DNA of 64,000 nucleotides from an uncultured Fretibacterium sp. (GTDB lineage Bacteria > Synergistota > Synergistia > Synergistales > Aminobacteriaceae), in NCBI GenBank assembly GCA_937915755.1, contig CALGGR010000220.1:10187-74186 (forward strand), read 5' to 3'. Shown piece by piece: positions 44,966 to 54,441 of this stretch; position 1 is the stretch's first letter; every line of letters begins with the position of its first letter. The notes under the pieces are model-generated. The model was not told the DNA's origin, made no database searches, and was given only the letters and a program-made list of their open reading frames with translations. The position numbers and the translations under genes are program-made.

Positions 44966-45007
44966 TCGTTCTGTCTTGATATGATTCTGGGCAGAACGAT
45001 ATTTTTT
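44966..45007 (+). terminator. terminator of the rnf operon, copy 1 of a conserved hairpin
   Basis: TCGTTCTG/CAGAACGA perfect 8-bp stem, loop tcttgatatgattctggg, then TATTTTTT. A related hairpin with the same loop core (tcttggtataat) occurs at 45680-45719, with a compensating T-C and A-G change in the stem. Confidence 0.8.
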
Positions 45008-45028
45008 GGCTGAAGGGAGCTGTGTATT

Positions 45029-45655
45029 TTGAGTTGGAAAAATGGAGGCATGAACAAAGAGACCGCACTCGAAATTTTTCTGAACGTAATCTGTGCCGTA
45101 ATCTTGATTCCCGTTTTTGATGTGGTGTTGGGACTGATTTTCGGGTGGTCGCACGTTGAGGCTCTGTACCAGAACATCACCGAGATATTTCCAGGAATGA
45201 CAAGGCTTGCACTGTTCATGATAATCATGGAATTATTCGGCGCAGTCACGGTGCTATTTAATGAAGAAGAGAGGCAAGAAATGGGAGCAGGCATGACAGC
45301 AATTACAGTAATTATAGTCGGCTCATTACTTTGGTTCTTGTATTGGTGGAAAATGCCGGCTGTCTTTGAGGCTTGGGGCTTCTCGAACGCGGGGTGGCCT
45401 GGCAGCATGTGGCCTGAGATTGTCGAATGGGGTAAGGGTATGCTGATCTCTCTTGTAGGGATATTTCAGTCATTGTTCAGCCTGCAAATCATATCCGTTC
45501 TTGTAAGTGCGGTTGAATTTTTCTTCATTTCGTGGGAGTTCGGGCTTCTCGTGATTGGCGTTGAGTTTTTCACACAGGGATACATAAATCTCTGGGGAGC
45601 ATATGAGGCAGTCAACAATTTCTTCGATGTTATCCTGGAAATATTGCCGCTCTAA
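45029..45655 (+). CDS. integral membrane protein of unknown function
   Basis: Not recognised. 208 residues with about five hydrophobic segments (IFLNVICAVILIPVFDVVLG; MTAITVIIVGSLLWFLYW; IISVLVSAVEFFFISWEFG) and many Trp/Phe. The start is TTG 45029, ten bases after AAGGGAG; ATG 45050 has a GGAGG only one base away and is less likely. It is enclosed between the two related hairpins at 44966 and 45680, as an independent unit. Confidence 0.6.
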   Translation: MSWKNGGMNKETALEIFLNVICAVILIPVFDVVLGLIFGWSHVEALYQNITEIFPGMTRLALFMIIMELFGAVTVLFNEEERQEMGAGMTAITVIIVGSLLWFLYWWKMPAVFEAWGFSNAGWPGSMWPEIVEWGKGMLISLVGIFQSLFSLQIISVLVSAVEFFFISWEFGLLVIGVEFFTQGYINLWGAYEAVNNFFDVILEILPL

Positions 45656-45679
45656 CATTATAACGTTGCTGACGAAGAG

Positions 45680-45719
45680 TCGTCCTGTCTTGGTATAATC
45701 TAGGCGGGACGATTTTTTT
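45680..45719 (+). terminator. terminator of the 45029 gene, copy 2 of the conserved hairpin
   Basis: TCGTCCTG pairs with CGGGACGA (one G-U), followed by TTTTTTT. The loop contains TTGGTATAAT, so it may also overlap a promoter for the next gene (CTGACG at 45669, 18 bases before TATAAT). Confidence 0.7.
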
Positions 45720-45738
45720 GACGAAAGGACAAGTGTTA

Positions 45739-46758
45739 ATGCCATACGTACCAACGAGCTGGGAAGATTTGGGAGAAGACTTAAAGCGTCTCTTCAGGGA
45801 AATAACATGCTTCGCTTCCAGCAATGTATCCGTAATCCTGAGAGAGGCAATAAATCAGTCAACATCGATCACACCTCCAGCAAAAAGCAACTTCATTGCT
45901 CACTGCATAGATTTAGGAATCAGTGAAAATGATACGCCGCTCATTGAAAGCTGCTGGGACTTCGTTGACTACCAGCTCAACAGACCCGATATGTGCGGCG
46001 GCAATGCAGCATTGTTCACAAACGAGGGCTTCCAGACAGGCAGTCCGTGGCATGGCGATATACTGAATGCTCCGGTGCTTTTCCTGAGTTTCAATCCGGC
46101 AGTTACGCAGGGATGTTATTTTCCGCGCTGGCATGTTGGCAATGACACTTTCACTTTTGCAGGCAATGGAACTCCCGCAAAAAGCGACCAGCAGGTATAC
46201 GAATTTCTCCGCGACCGTCTCATCAATACGTACATAGACTACAACGGAACGCCTCACGCATGGACTGTTCAAGGAAGTAGCTTCCCGGTTTCTTACTGGC
46301 GTGGAATGTACAAAACAATGAATATACTCGCAGGGATTTCACAGGGCAGCAGGACTATAGCAGATCATTGCCGGAGATTGATGCGTTCAGTACTGAGCGC
46401 GGAAATAATATTCTGGGGTTCAAAGAAAAGTGAATGTGCGACAGAAACAGAACGCCTGCTTTATTTCTGGGAGAGGTTTACAGTTCCGATGCTGGAGAAA
46501 TGCGGGGCAAAAATTATCTTCCTGACAGGAGGCCCGTCGCATAGGGTCTTTCATGAAACATTGCTTGCTAATGGAGGGATATATACACCCAAGCACTACC
46601 GCAACAGATTTGGTGAAGATTTCGTAATAGCAGCGATAAACCATATCAGCACTGAAACATACAAAAACTATGACGCAGTCGCTAAATATCTCCGCACTGA
46701 TCAGCCCGGCATAGTACCGCAGGCATTGAGTGAGATTCAGCGTCTGTATCATTCCTGA
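45739..46758 (+). CDS. unknown protein, possibly of the uracil-DNA-glycosylase-like fold
   Basis: Not firmly recognised. About 339 soluble residues. APVLFLSFNPAVTQG and the later GAKIIFLTGGPSHRVF recall the two motifs of the uracil-DNA-glycosylase-like superfamily, where NP and HPS residues act on DNA, but the match is only at motif level. Start ATG 45739, nine bases after AAAGGAC. Its last 10 bases overlap the convergent ligA 3' end. I would not assign a reaction. Confidence 0.5.
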   Translation: MPYVPTSWEDLGEDLKRLFREITCFASSNVSVILREAINQSTSITPPAKSNFIAHCIDLGISENDTPLIESCWDFVDYQLNRPDMCGGNAALFTNEGFQTGSPWHGDILNAPVLFLSFNPAVTQGCYFPRWHVGNDTFTFAGNGTPAKSDQQVYEFLRDRLINTYIDYNGTPHAWTVQGSSFPVSYWRGMYKTMNILAGISQGSRTIADHCRRLMRSVLSAEIIFWGSKKSECATETERLLYFWERFTVPMLEKCGAKIIFLTGGPSHRVFHETLLANGGIYTPKHYRNRFGEDFVIAAINHISTETYKNYDAVAKYLRTDQPGIVPQALSEIQRLYHS

Positions 46759-48749
46759 GTTTCCAGAAGGGCGTAAAATTCCGACTCAGTGAGAATCCTT
46801 ACATCAAGACTCTCAGCCTTCTTGAGCTTAGAACCCGCCTTATCTCCGGCAACAACATAGTCCGTCTTCTTGCTCACACTTGATGACACATGACCACCTA
46901 ACGCCTTCACCCTGTCGCCGGCTTCATCTCTCGTCATAGCCTCAAGCGCGCCAGTGAACACGAACGTCTTTCCCGCAAGTCTACCGTCAGAACTCACAGC
47001 CTTAATCTCGCCCATTCTGAAGCCCATTGCTCTGAAATCCTCAATCATTGCCCTGTTGTCATCATTCCTGAAGAACTCGTGAACAGACCGCGCCGTAACC
47101 TCACCAACTCCCTCAATCACAGCCAATTCTTCCTCGCTTGCGTTCATGAGTGCGTCAATATTCCCGAAATGCTCCGTGAGAAGTTCTGCCGTGTTCTTGC
47201 CGACTTCAGTGATCCCAAGTGCCGTGATGAGATTCGCAAGCGTCCGGGACTTCGAGGCTTCAAGTTCCGCAAGAATATTCTGAGCCGATTTCGTTCTTAC
47301 TTTGTCCTTGCTCAGTGCTTCCACAAAGTCCTCAAGCGTCAGAGTGTATATGTCGCTGAGTTTGTGGATTTTTCCGGAGGCTGTGAGATGTTTGGCCAAA
47401 CTCTTCCCGATTCCCTTGATGTTCATTCCGTCCCGCGAAGCAAAATATTTCAGGCTCTCGGCCAGCTGCGCCGGGCATGATGCGCGGTTTGGACACCTGT
47501 ACGCTGCCTCATGAGGAAGCCTCACGATCTCAGAATCACACGCCGGGCATCTCTCAGGCATTGCGAAAACTTCCTCCCCGCCCGTCCTCGCCTCTTTGTC
47601 AACGCTCACAACTTCGGGGATAATCTCCGCAGCTTTTCTGACGTTCACAATGTCGCCCTTACGAATGTCTTTACGCGCTATATCGTCAGCGTTATGAAGC
47701 CCCGCACGTGATACCTGAGTTCCCGCAAGCCTCACGGGTTCGAGGATTGCTACAGGGGTTAAAACTCCCGTCCTTCCAACTGAAATTATGATGTCGGTGA
47801 TTCGTGTCCTTGCTTCTTCGGGTGGATATTTGTATGCGACTGCCCAGCGCGGTGCGTGAGAGGTCGCCCCGATTTCAGGCCATCGAGTAAGGTCGTTCAC
47901 TTTCACGACAACTCCGTCCGTAACGTAGCCGAGATTGTAGCGTTCTTCATGCCATTTTTCGACAAACTCATTCACGCTTTCAATGTCATCACAGACCTTG
48001 TACGCAGTCTGAACGGGCAGGCCATGTTCCGCGAGCCACGACAATGCCCCCGACTGTGTTGTAACTCCGAACTTCTCAGCGTCAACAAGATAGTACAGGA
48101 ATATATCGAGTCCGCGTTCGGCTATGACGTGGTTATTTTTTGCTGACTGACGGAGTGTACCGGCCGCAGCATTTCTAGGGTTGGCAAAAAGTTTCTCACC
48201 CTTCGCTTCACGGGCAGCATTAACGGCGTTGAAACGTTCCCACGTCATCAACACTTCACCGCGAACCTCAACCCTTCCCGCCGGAGCATCATTGAGAGTC
48301 TCAGGCACAGCGTCAACAAGCATCAAATTCTCCGTAACGTCCTCGCCGACACGGCCGTTTCCACGAGTTGCACCCCTCACGAAAATTCCGTCCTCGTAAA
48401 TCAGTGAGACAGCAAGCCCGTCAATCTTCATCTCGCAGACGAAGCCCTCAGAGTCAGAACGCGAAAAGAAATTCACCAGCTCATCAGGCGTGAAAACGTT
48501 ATCGAGTGAGAGCATTGGCGTTGAATGTTCAACTTTCGCTAAAAGTTCACTCGCAGAGCCTCCCACTGTCTGAGTTGGGGAATCTTTGCGGGAATACTGA
48601 GGGTAATCCGCCTCGAGCTGCCTAAGTTCACGGACAAGAGCATCGTATTCAGCGTCGGAGATTTCGGGGCTGTCCTCGTCGTAATACAAACCCGCATGAT
48701 GTTTCACGAGTTCGTAAAGCTCATTCATGCGGGCCTCGAATATGTCCAT
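46749..48749 (-). CDS. ligA: NAD-dependent DNA ligase
   Basis: Seals nicks in DNA during replication and repair. 666 residues, the normal length. N-terminal Ia domain (YYDEDSPEISDAEYD), adenylation domain with catalytic K108 in EMKIDGLAVSL and ATRGNGRVGEDVT, OB fold, a four-Cys zinc finger (CPACDSE ... CPNRASCPAQ), helix-hairpin-helix repeats and a C-terminal BRCT domain (LAGKTFVFTGALEAMTRDEA). One base separates it from lysS upstream, so they are coexpressed. Its stop overlaps the end of a convergent gene. Confidence 0.96.
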   Translation of the reverse strand: MDIFEARMNELYELVKHHAGLYYDEDSPEISDAEYDALVRELRQLEADYPQYSRKDSPTQTVGGSASELLAKVEHSTPMLSLDNVFTPDELVNFFSRSDSEGFVCEMKIDGLAVSLIYEDGIFVRGATRGNGRVGEDVTENLMLVDAVPETLNDAPAGRVEVRGEVLMTWERFNAVNAAREAKGEKLFANPRNAAAGTLRQSAKNNHVIAERGLDIFLYYLVDAEKFGVTTQSGALSWLAEHGLPVQTAYKVCDDIESVNEFVEKWHEERYNLGYVTDGVVVKVNDLTRWPEIGATSHAPRWAVAYKYPPEEARTRITDIIISVGRTGVLTPVAILEPVRLAGTQVSRAGLHNADDIARKDIRKGDIVNVRKAAEIIPEVVSVDKEARTGGEEVFAMPERCPACDSEIVRLPHEAAYRCPNRASCPAQLAESLKYFASRDGMNIKGIGKSLAKHLTASGKIHKLSDIYTLTLEDFVEALSKDKVRTKSAQNILAELEASKSRTLANLITALGITEVGKNTAELLTEHFGNIDALMNASEEELAVIEGVGEVTARSVHEFFRNDDNRAMIEDFRAMGFRMGEIKAVSSDGRLAGKTFVFTGALEAMTRDEAGDRVKALGGHVSSSVSKKTDYVVAGDKAGSKLKKAESLDVRILTESEFYALLETQE

Positions 48750-48750
48750 G

Positions 48751-50271
48751 TTACGCCTTCGGTTTCATTGCAGGGAACAGGATTACGTCGCGGATCGATC
48801 TTGCACCCGTAAGGAACATAACGATCCTGTCCATTCCGATACCCATTCCGCCCGTTGGTGGAAGTCCGGCCTCGATAGCGTTGATGAAGTCCTCGTCGAA
48901 AACGTGAGCCTCATCGTCGCCCTCTGCTTTCTTTCGCGCTTGGTCTTCAAACCTTTCGCGCTGGTCGATTGGGTCGTTGAGTTCGCTGAATGCGTTTGCG
49001 ACTTCTTTGCCGAACATGAAAAGCTCGAAGCGGTGAGTGTAGTCGGGGTTCTCAGGGTCCCTTTTCGACAGCGGGGAAATCTCCGTAGGGTGTCCAAGCA
49101 AGAACGTCGGCTCAACAAGTTTCTCCTCACCGAACGCCTCGAATAACAGATTCAGAACTGCGAACTTGCTTTCATGGCCGGTCATTTCAGAGGCAAGCCC
49201 CTTGCTTCGTGCAATCTCTCTTGCTTCCTCGTCCGACTTCACAGTGTCAATGTCAACACCCGCATACTCCTTGACGGCTTCCCTCATGGTGATGCGCTTG
49301 AAGGGCTTCGAGAGGTCGAGCTTTGTACCGTTCCATTCGATTTCGAGAGTGCCGATTGATTTCGCTGCGTTGCGGATCAATTCTTCTGCCAAATTCATCA
49401 TGTCGACATAATTCGCGTATGGCCAATAGACTTCCATCATCGTAAATTCCGGGTTGTGCATTGTGTCGATGCCCTCGTTGCGGAAATTCCGGCCAATCTC
49501 GTAGACCCTTCCCATCATTCCTACGACCAGACGCTTCAGGTAAAGCTCAACGGCTATCCTCATGTACATATCGACACTGAGAGCGTTGTGGAACGTCTTG
49601 AATGGCCTTGCGTTTGCTCCGCCTGCGAGGACTGACAGTATCGGTGTCTCAACCTCAAGAGTGCCATGTGATTCAAGAGTTTCACGGAATGACGAGATTA
49701 TTCGCGAGCGTTTACGGAATACTTCGCGGACTTCCGGGTTTGCGATGAGGTCCATGTAACGCTTGCGATAACGAATCTCTGTGTCGGTAAGGCCGTGCCA
49801 CTTTTCAGGGAGCGGGCGGATTGCCTTGCTGAGAAGCCTGTACTCAGTAACCATGATTGTGAGTTCGCCCCTTCGAGTCCTGCAAGGGTGGCCGATTATT
49901 CCGAGCCAGTCGCCTGTGTCAACCCACTTCTTGAGGAAGTCATACTCCTTTTCGCCGACCGTGTTAATCTGGAAGTAAAGCTGGATTCGTGAGTTCTCGT
50001 CAGCAATGTCAGCGAACGTAGCTTTTCCCTGCTTACGGATCGTCATGACGCGCCCTGCTGTGCTTAGGGTAACGGATGCGTCTTCCTGTTCTGGCTGAAG
50101 GTTGTCGAAGCGTTCACGGATTGATGATAATGTGTCGCGCCTGTCCCATGTCTCGTTGACGTAGGGATTGTAGCCTTCTTCGGTTCGTAGACGCTGTAAT
50201 TTTTCCTTGCGCTGCCGGACTACTTCATTGTCCTCTGTGTTGAAATCGTCCTGTAAAATTTCGTCTGGCAT
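48751..50271 (-). CDS. lysS: lysine-tRNA ligase, class II
   Basis: Charges tRNA-Lys. 506 residues: OB-fold anticodon-binding domain (about 60-170), then class II motifs 1, 2 and 3 (motif 2 FRNEGIDTMHNPEFTMMEVY; motif 3 GMGIGMDRIVMFLT). Close to the usual length. AAAAGGAG precedes the ATG. It forms an operon with ligA, whose ATG begins one base after the lysS stop. Confidence 0.96.
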   Translation of the reverse strand: MPDEILQDDFNTEDNEVVRQRKEKLQRLRTEEGYNPYVNETWDRRDTLSSIRERFDNLQPEQEDASVTLSTAGRVMTIRKQGKATFADIADENSRIQLYFQINTVGEKEYDFLKKWVDTGDWLGIIGHPCRTRRGELTIMVTEYRLLSKAIRPLPEKWHGLTDTEIRYRKRYMDLIANPEVREVFRKRSRIISSFRETLESHGTLEVETPILSVLAGGANARPFKTFHNALSVDMYMRIAVELYLKRLVVGMMGRVYEIGRNFRNEGIDTMHNPEFTMMEVYWPYANYVDMMNLAEELIRNAAKSIGTLEIEWNGTKLDLSKPFKRITMREAVKEYAGVDIDTVKSDEEAREIARSKGLASEMTGHESKFAVLNLLFEAFGEEKLVEPTFLLGHPTEISPLSKRDPENPDYTHRFELFMFGKEVANAFSELNDPIDQRERFEDQARKKAEGDDEAHVFDEDFINAIEAGLPPTGGMGIGMDRIVMFLTGARSIRDVILFPAMKPKA

Positions 50272-50348
50272 AAATCTTTCTCCTTTTGTGAATCTAAATA
50301 TTTCTGGTATATTTTACCGTACAAGCAAAATCTTAGGAGGCTCATACT

Positions 50349-50762
50349 ATGGATAACATTTCACGTAACAAGGCAGCTATTCTCCGTTTCAAAGAATGTA
50401 TCAACACCTGCGATCACGAACTGGCCGAAGAACTCATAGACAGCCGGGCAGAATTTGCCAGCCTCACGTCAAGCGAGACACTTTACGGCGGGGCAGGCTA
50501 TCTCTCGGTCGTTGAACTAATGCGGAGGAGCTTCTCTGACATTCACTGGGAGATCACGGACATGGCCGCCGAAGGTGATAAAGTTGCGGTAAGCTGGATA
50601 TGCTCAGGGACTCATGACGGGGAATTTATGGGAAAGAAGGCTTCAGGGAAAAAATTCTCGTTCAGCTGCATGAACTTCTACTATTTCAACGATGACGGGA
50701 AGATAATCCGTGATGTAGCTGCTCAAGGATTAGCGGGGCTTTTTGGTGCGCTTGAAGCATAA
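50349..50762 (+). CDS. SnoaL-like / ester-cyclase-type protein
   Basis: 137 residues with the cone-like NTF2 fold of SnoaL-type proteins: RNKAAILRFKECINTCDHEL at the start, SLTSSETLYGGAGY, and the late strands FSFSCMNFYYFNDDGKIIR. Many such proteins are cyclases or isomerases, others are non-catalytic. The His/Asp pair is not obviously conserved, so no reaction is claimed. Ribosome site AGGAGG precedes the ATG. Stands alone, divergent from lysS. Confidence 0.75.
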   Translation: MDNISRNKAAILRFKECINTCDHELAEELIDSRAEFASLTSSETLYGGAGYLSVVELMRRSFSDIHWEITDMAAEGDKVAVSWICSGTHDGEFMGKKASGKKFSFSCMNFYYFNDDGKIIRDVAAQGLAGLFGALEA

Positions 50763-50803
50763 TGCAAAATTTCGTCAGGCATAAATTCATCATAACCCGC
50801 AAG

Positions 50804-50837
50804 GAGCCCCCCGTTTCTATCAGCGGGGGGTTCTTTT
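50804..50837 (+). terminator. terminator of the SnoaL-like gene
   Basis: CCCCCCG/CGGGGGG stem with a 10-base loop, followed by TTCTTTT. Convergent with the DUF2157 gene, whose end lies at its edge. Confidence 0.8.
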
Positions 50838-51933
50838 ATCGTTCTAGAAATTTCCGTATCTTCCCAAAGGACAATCCCGCAATGACAAAGATTATCCCTG
50901 TCAGCGTGAAGCCCAATGCTTTAGGAAGATACCCGAAAAGGTGATCGAAGAAGTACCTCGAAGCCAGAAGCGCGCAGAATGTTATCCCGATTCCCGAATG
51001 ACCGCGCCAAATGTTCAGCAGCATCAATCCCGCAACTATTACAGCGTTCACGACGGGGAAAACGTTGCGAACGTCCGCAAATTCCGCGCCCCGCCAAAAT
51101 TCCGGCCATGTCAGAAGCAATCCGAACACCCCAAGCATCAACAGCCCCATCGTCTCAGCGTCCTGCCACTTGCTCATGAATGATATAGCACCGCCCGAAG
51201 CCGCGAGAATAATCAGCGTCCACGTTCCGCCGAAGCACAGGCTCATTCTCGACGCTAGAAGCAAAACCGTAAGCAGCATGTTCATCATGAAAGCTATCCG
51301 GTCTTTTCCGACAAGCCACGCTCCCCAAAGCGCAATCATCAGCGCAAACGCACTCATCGGCGCGAAAAATTCAGACACAGGAACTCTCGCTGTCCTCACG
51401 AAATATAAGGCGAAGGGGTTTACTGCCTCTATCTCATTCAACCAGACAAGCGACAATGCCCCCGCTAAATATAACTGCCATTCATCGCGCGCAACTATCG
51501 ACGTTATTATGACCTCAGCAATCCACCAGCCAAGAAACTCAGCAAGCGCAATCTTGTAGTCATACATTCTCGTGATGAGGTATATTCCTCCGCCGAATAT
51601 CCCGCTCGAAAGAAGAAGGAATGCCTTTCCCGTCTTCGTCGAAGAACGTCCCGCGAAAATATACGCCGACAATGACGCAGCATAAGCCGCCGCGATTATG
51701 ATCACGCGAAGATCTTTGTCAATCGTGTGCCAGTTTGCGAGAAGGAAGCTGACCGCCCCAAGTCCCAGCAATATACCTCCAGCAATCAGCATTATCACTC
51801 GGAGATTTCGCGCCTTTATTTCATAGAGCGACAGAATTTCCGTTGCCTGCTCGCCCGTTATAATTCCTTGCTCAACCCAGCCAGCAATTTCTCCGCCGAG
51901 AAAATCCATCTCCTTTTTGCGGATTTCAGGCAT
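50836..51933 (-). CDS. DUF2157 membrane protein
   Basis: 365 residues. The N-terminal domain typical of DUF2157 (FLGGEIAGWVEQGIITGEQA) is followed by about ten hydrophobic helices. No catalytic or transport motif is recognisable and the function is unknown. It begins two bases after the metG stop on the minus strand, so it is probably cotranscribed with metG. Confidence 0.85.
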   Translation of the reverse strand: MPEIRKKEMDFLGGEIAGWVEQGIITGEQATEILSLYEIKARNLRVIMLIAGGILLGLGAVSFLLANWHTIDKDLRVIIIAAAYAASLSAYIFAGRSSTKTGKAFLLLSSGIFGGGIYLITRMYDYKIALAEFLGWWIAEVIITSIVARDEWQLYLAGALSLVWLNEIEAVNPFALYFVRTARVPVSEFFAPMSAFALMIALWGAWLVGKDRIAFMMNMLLTVLLLASRMSLCFGGTWTLIILAASGGAISFMSKWQDAETMGLLMLGVFGLLLTWPEFWRGAEFADVRNVFPVVNAVIVAGLMLLNIWRGHSGIGITFCALLASRYFFDHLFGYLPKALGFTLTGIIFVIAGLSFGKIRKFLER

Positions 51934-51935
51934 GA

Positions 51936-53876
51936 CTAGCTCACCCGGCTTCCAAGCGGTATGTCTTTGTCCTCTGGCGTTAAGAGTGTGAGCTGTTCGG
52001 ATACTCCGTCTTTCTTGACGCTCGCGCAGAGTATCATTCCGTTGCTCTCAACTCCGCAGAGCTTGACGGGCTTCAGGTTCGTTACGAGGATTATCGTCCT
52101 TCCTTCGAGTTCCTCCGGCGTGAAGAATGCCTTTATTCCCGAACACACTGTGCGTTTCTCGTAGCCTAAATCGACTTCCAGCTTGTAGAGTTTCTTTGAC
52201 TTAGGGATCTCCTCGCACTTCGTAATTCTTGCTACCCTCATTTCAACCGTCTTGAAAGCGTCGATGCTTATTTCTTCCTCATGCTCGATTGCTGCCTGAG
52301 CTGCTGCTTCTTCCTGCAATTTCTTCTCCTCCTTTGATTTCTTCCATTCCTCGATGTCGATTCTTGGGAATAACACTTCCGATTCACCGAGCGTCATTCC
52401 TGCACCGTCTCCCCATGTGAACGCGTCATACTGCGACTTCGTTGGGTCTTCCTGAATGCCGAGCTGCTTCCATATTCTCTGCGATGTCTCGGGCATTACT
52501 GGTGCTACGAGCATTGCCGAAAGCCTCAGTGCCTCATAGAGATTGAGAAGGACGAAATCGAGCCTTTCAGCCTGAGACTCATCTTTCGCCAATTTCCACG
52601 GCATTGTCTCATCAATGAACTTGTTTGCTCGACCTATGAACTCCCAAATCGTTTTGAGTGCCTCGTCGAAAGCGTAATCATTCATGGCCCTGTCAACTCT
52701 CTCAAGGACATTCACGGACATTGCGGAGAGTTCGGACTTCGCGTCGGTACACTTAGGCACAACTCCGCCCCTGTAAGACTGAATCATTCTGTGAGTCCTG
52801 TTGAGGAGATTACCCAAATCGTTGGCGAGGTCTGAATTTATCCTGCCGACAAGCGCAAGCTCCGAGAAATCGCCGTCATTCCCGAACGGCACCTCACGCA
52901 TCATGAAATACCTGAACGGGTCAAGTCCGTACTCCTTCACAATCTTGAAGGGGTCAACAACATTCTTTCTAGTCTTGCTCATCTTCTCACCGTCAACAGT
53001 CCACCAGCCGTGAGCAAAAATCTCAACAGGAACATTAACGCCCATAGCAATCAAAAGAAGCGGCCATGTTACACAGTGGAAGCGGATAATGTCCTTCCCT
53101 ACCATGTGCCTGACGTGAGGCCACCATCGCGCGAACTTCTCGGGGTCATCGAGGTATCCCGCAGCCGTAACGTAATTCACGAGCGCGTCGAACCACACAT
53201 ATATAACGTGCTTTTCGTCGCCCGGAACAGGGATTCCCCATTTGAGTGTTGTACGGCTTACAGATTGGTCGCGTACTCCGCCTTTGAGGAAGCTCATTAT
53301 CTCGTTGTAACGGGTTTCAGGCATTACGGCCTTGAGATGTGTCTCGTAATACTCAATGAGCTGAGGGACGTACTTCGAGGCGCGGAAGAAATAGCTCTCC
53401 TCCTCCATTATTGTGAGAGGACGGCCGCAGTCTGGACAGGTTTTGTTCGGCCCCATTGCGTTTTCGGGGACGTAGGTCTCATCGGGGACACAGTAGTAGC
53501 CGGAGTAAGTGCCTTTGTAGATGTCGCCCTTCTCGATCAGCTTGCTGAATATCGCCTGAACCGCGCGGATATGCCTATCCTCAGTCGTGCGGATAAAGTC
53601 GTCATTGCTTGCGTTGAGGAGCTTGCACAAATCGCGGAACGTCTGGTGAATCCTGTCAACCAACTGCTGAGGTGTCTCACCCTTTGCCTCTGCCGCCGCC
53701 TGAATCTTCTGGCCGTGTTCGTCCGTCCCAGTGAGGAAGAAAACGTCATAGCCCTTCATTCGCTTGTAACGTGAGATTGTGTCGCAGGCTGTCGTAGTGT
53801 ACGCGTGGCCTATGTGGGGTATATCGTTGACGTAATATATAGGTGTCGTGATATAGAATCGCTTTTCGTTGTTCAC
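51936..53876 (-). CDS. metG: methionine-tRNA ligase
   Basis: Charges initiator and elongator tRNA-Met. About 646 residues. HIGHAYTT near the N-terminus and the KMSKT signature (GEKMSKTRKN) mark class I. A zinc knuckle region CVPDETYVP...CPDCGRPLT lies between. The C-terminus carries a tRNA-binding (EMAP-like) domain, SIDAFKTVEMRVARITKCEE to the end, present in many dimeric MetG. The start is GTG 53876, after GAAGGAAGG; an extension to 53945 has no ribosome site. Confidence 0.94.
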   Translation of the reverse strand: MNNEKRFYITTPIYYVNDIPHIGHAYTTTACDTISRYKRMKGYDVFFLTGTDEHGQKIQAAAEAKGETPQQLVDRIHQTFRDLCKLLNASNDDFIRTTEDRHIRAVQAIFSKLIEKGDIYKGTYSGYYCVPDETYVPENAMGPNKTCPDCGRPLTIMEEESYFFRASKYVPQLIEYYETHLKAVMPETRYNEIMSFLKGGVRDQSVSRTTLKWGIPVPGDEKHVIYVWFDALVNYVTAAGYLDDPEKFARWWPHVRHMVGKDIIRFHCVTWPLLLIAMGVNVPVEIFAHGWWTVDGEKMSKTRKNVVDPFKIVKEYGLDPFRYFMMREVPFGNDGDFSELALVGRINSDLANDLGNLLNRTHRMIQSYRGGVVPKCTDAKSELSAMSVNVLERVDRAMNDYAFDEALKTIWEFIGRANKFIDETMPWKLAKDESQAERLDFVLLNLYEALRLSAMLVAPVMPETSQRIWKQLGIQEDPTKSQYDAFTWGDGAGMTLGESEVLFPRIDIEEWKKSKEEKKLQEEAAAQAAIEHEEEISIDAFKTVEMRVARITKCEEIPKSKKLYKLEVDLGYEKRTVCSGIKAFFTPEELEGRTIILVTNLKPVKLCGVESNGMILCASVKKDGVSEQLTLLTPEDKDIPLGSRVS

Positions 53877-53895
53877 AGTTATGACCTTCCTTCGT

Positions 53896-54357
53896 TTATT
53901 TTCGACGCAATGATAACAGTAATATTCCCAAGCCGCCAACCCCAAACGTCGCCATTATCCATTGAGGGGTAAGATACTGGCTCAATAATGGGTACACTGC
54001 CAGCGCAGCACCGCAGAAAGTGAATACAGTTCCAAGCCAGCCGATTTTCCACGAATATTGCTGCTGCATCGTGTCTAACCTAGCGTTCATGGCCTTGACT
54101 TCTCCGCTCAACTCAGCAACACTCTTTTCTATCGTTCGCTCAAATTGTGCTTGAGACCGCTCAAAGACTGCTTGCATTTTGTCCAGCCGTTCGTCGAGGA
54201 CTGTCTGCATTTTGTCCAGCCGTTCGTTGAAGACTGTCTGCATTTTGTCCAACTTTTCGACAAAAAGCTTTTCCTGAGATTCAAATCTCTGGTCTATCCT
54301 CTGAATGTGGGCATCAAATGTTTCCTTACTCACAGATTCGTACGTATTTTCCGGCAT
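53896..54357 (-). CDS. coiled-coil protein with C-terminal membrane anchor and hendecad repeats
   Basis: About 153 residues, unknown function. Residues about 30-80 form a coiled coil that includes three perfect-register 11-residue repeats (EKLDKMQTVFN, ERLDKMQTVLD, ERLDKMQAVFE), encoded by 33-bp DNA repeats at 54173, 54206 and 54239. Two hydrophobic segments lie near the end (WLGTVFTFCGAALAVYPLL; WIMATFGVGGLGILLLSL), then RRK. This is like proteins that tether coiled coils to the inner membrane. Start ATG 54357 after AAGGAAG. It lies 19 bases upstream of metG. Confidence 0.65.
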   Translation of the reverse strand: MPENTYESVSKETFDAHIQRIDQRFESQEKLFVEKLDKMQTVFNERLDKMQTVLDERLDKMQAVFERSQAQFERTIEKSVAELSGEVKAMNARLDTMQQQYSWKIGWLGTVFTFCGAALAVYPLLSQYLTPQWIMATFGVGGLGILLLSLRRK

Positions 54358-54441
54358 TTCTCTTACTTCCTTTCTACAATCTTGAATTTCAGAAACTATT
54401 ATTTCATAATAGCACAAACAATGTCGGGAGGAAGAATTTTC

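Noticed and set aside
53010..53774. Plus-strand open frame of 254 residues inside metG
   Set aside because: Antisense to the conserved metG catalytic core, so a shadow frame.
54145..54441. Long N-terminal extension of dprA with CLHFVQPFVED-type repeats
   Set aside because: The repeats are the antisense of the 33-bp coiled-coil repeats on the minus strand; a good ribosome site starts dprA at 54442.
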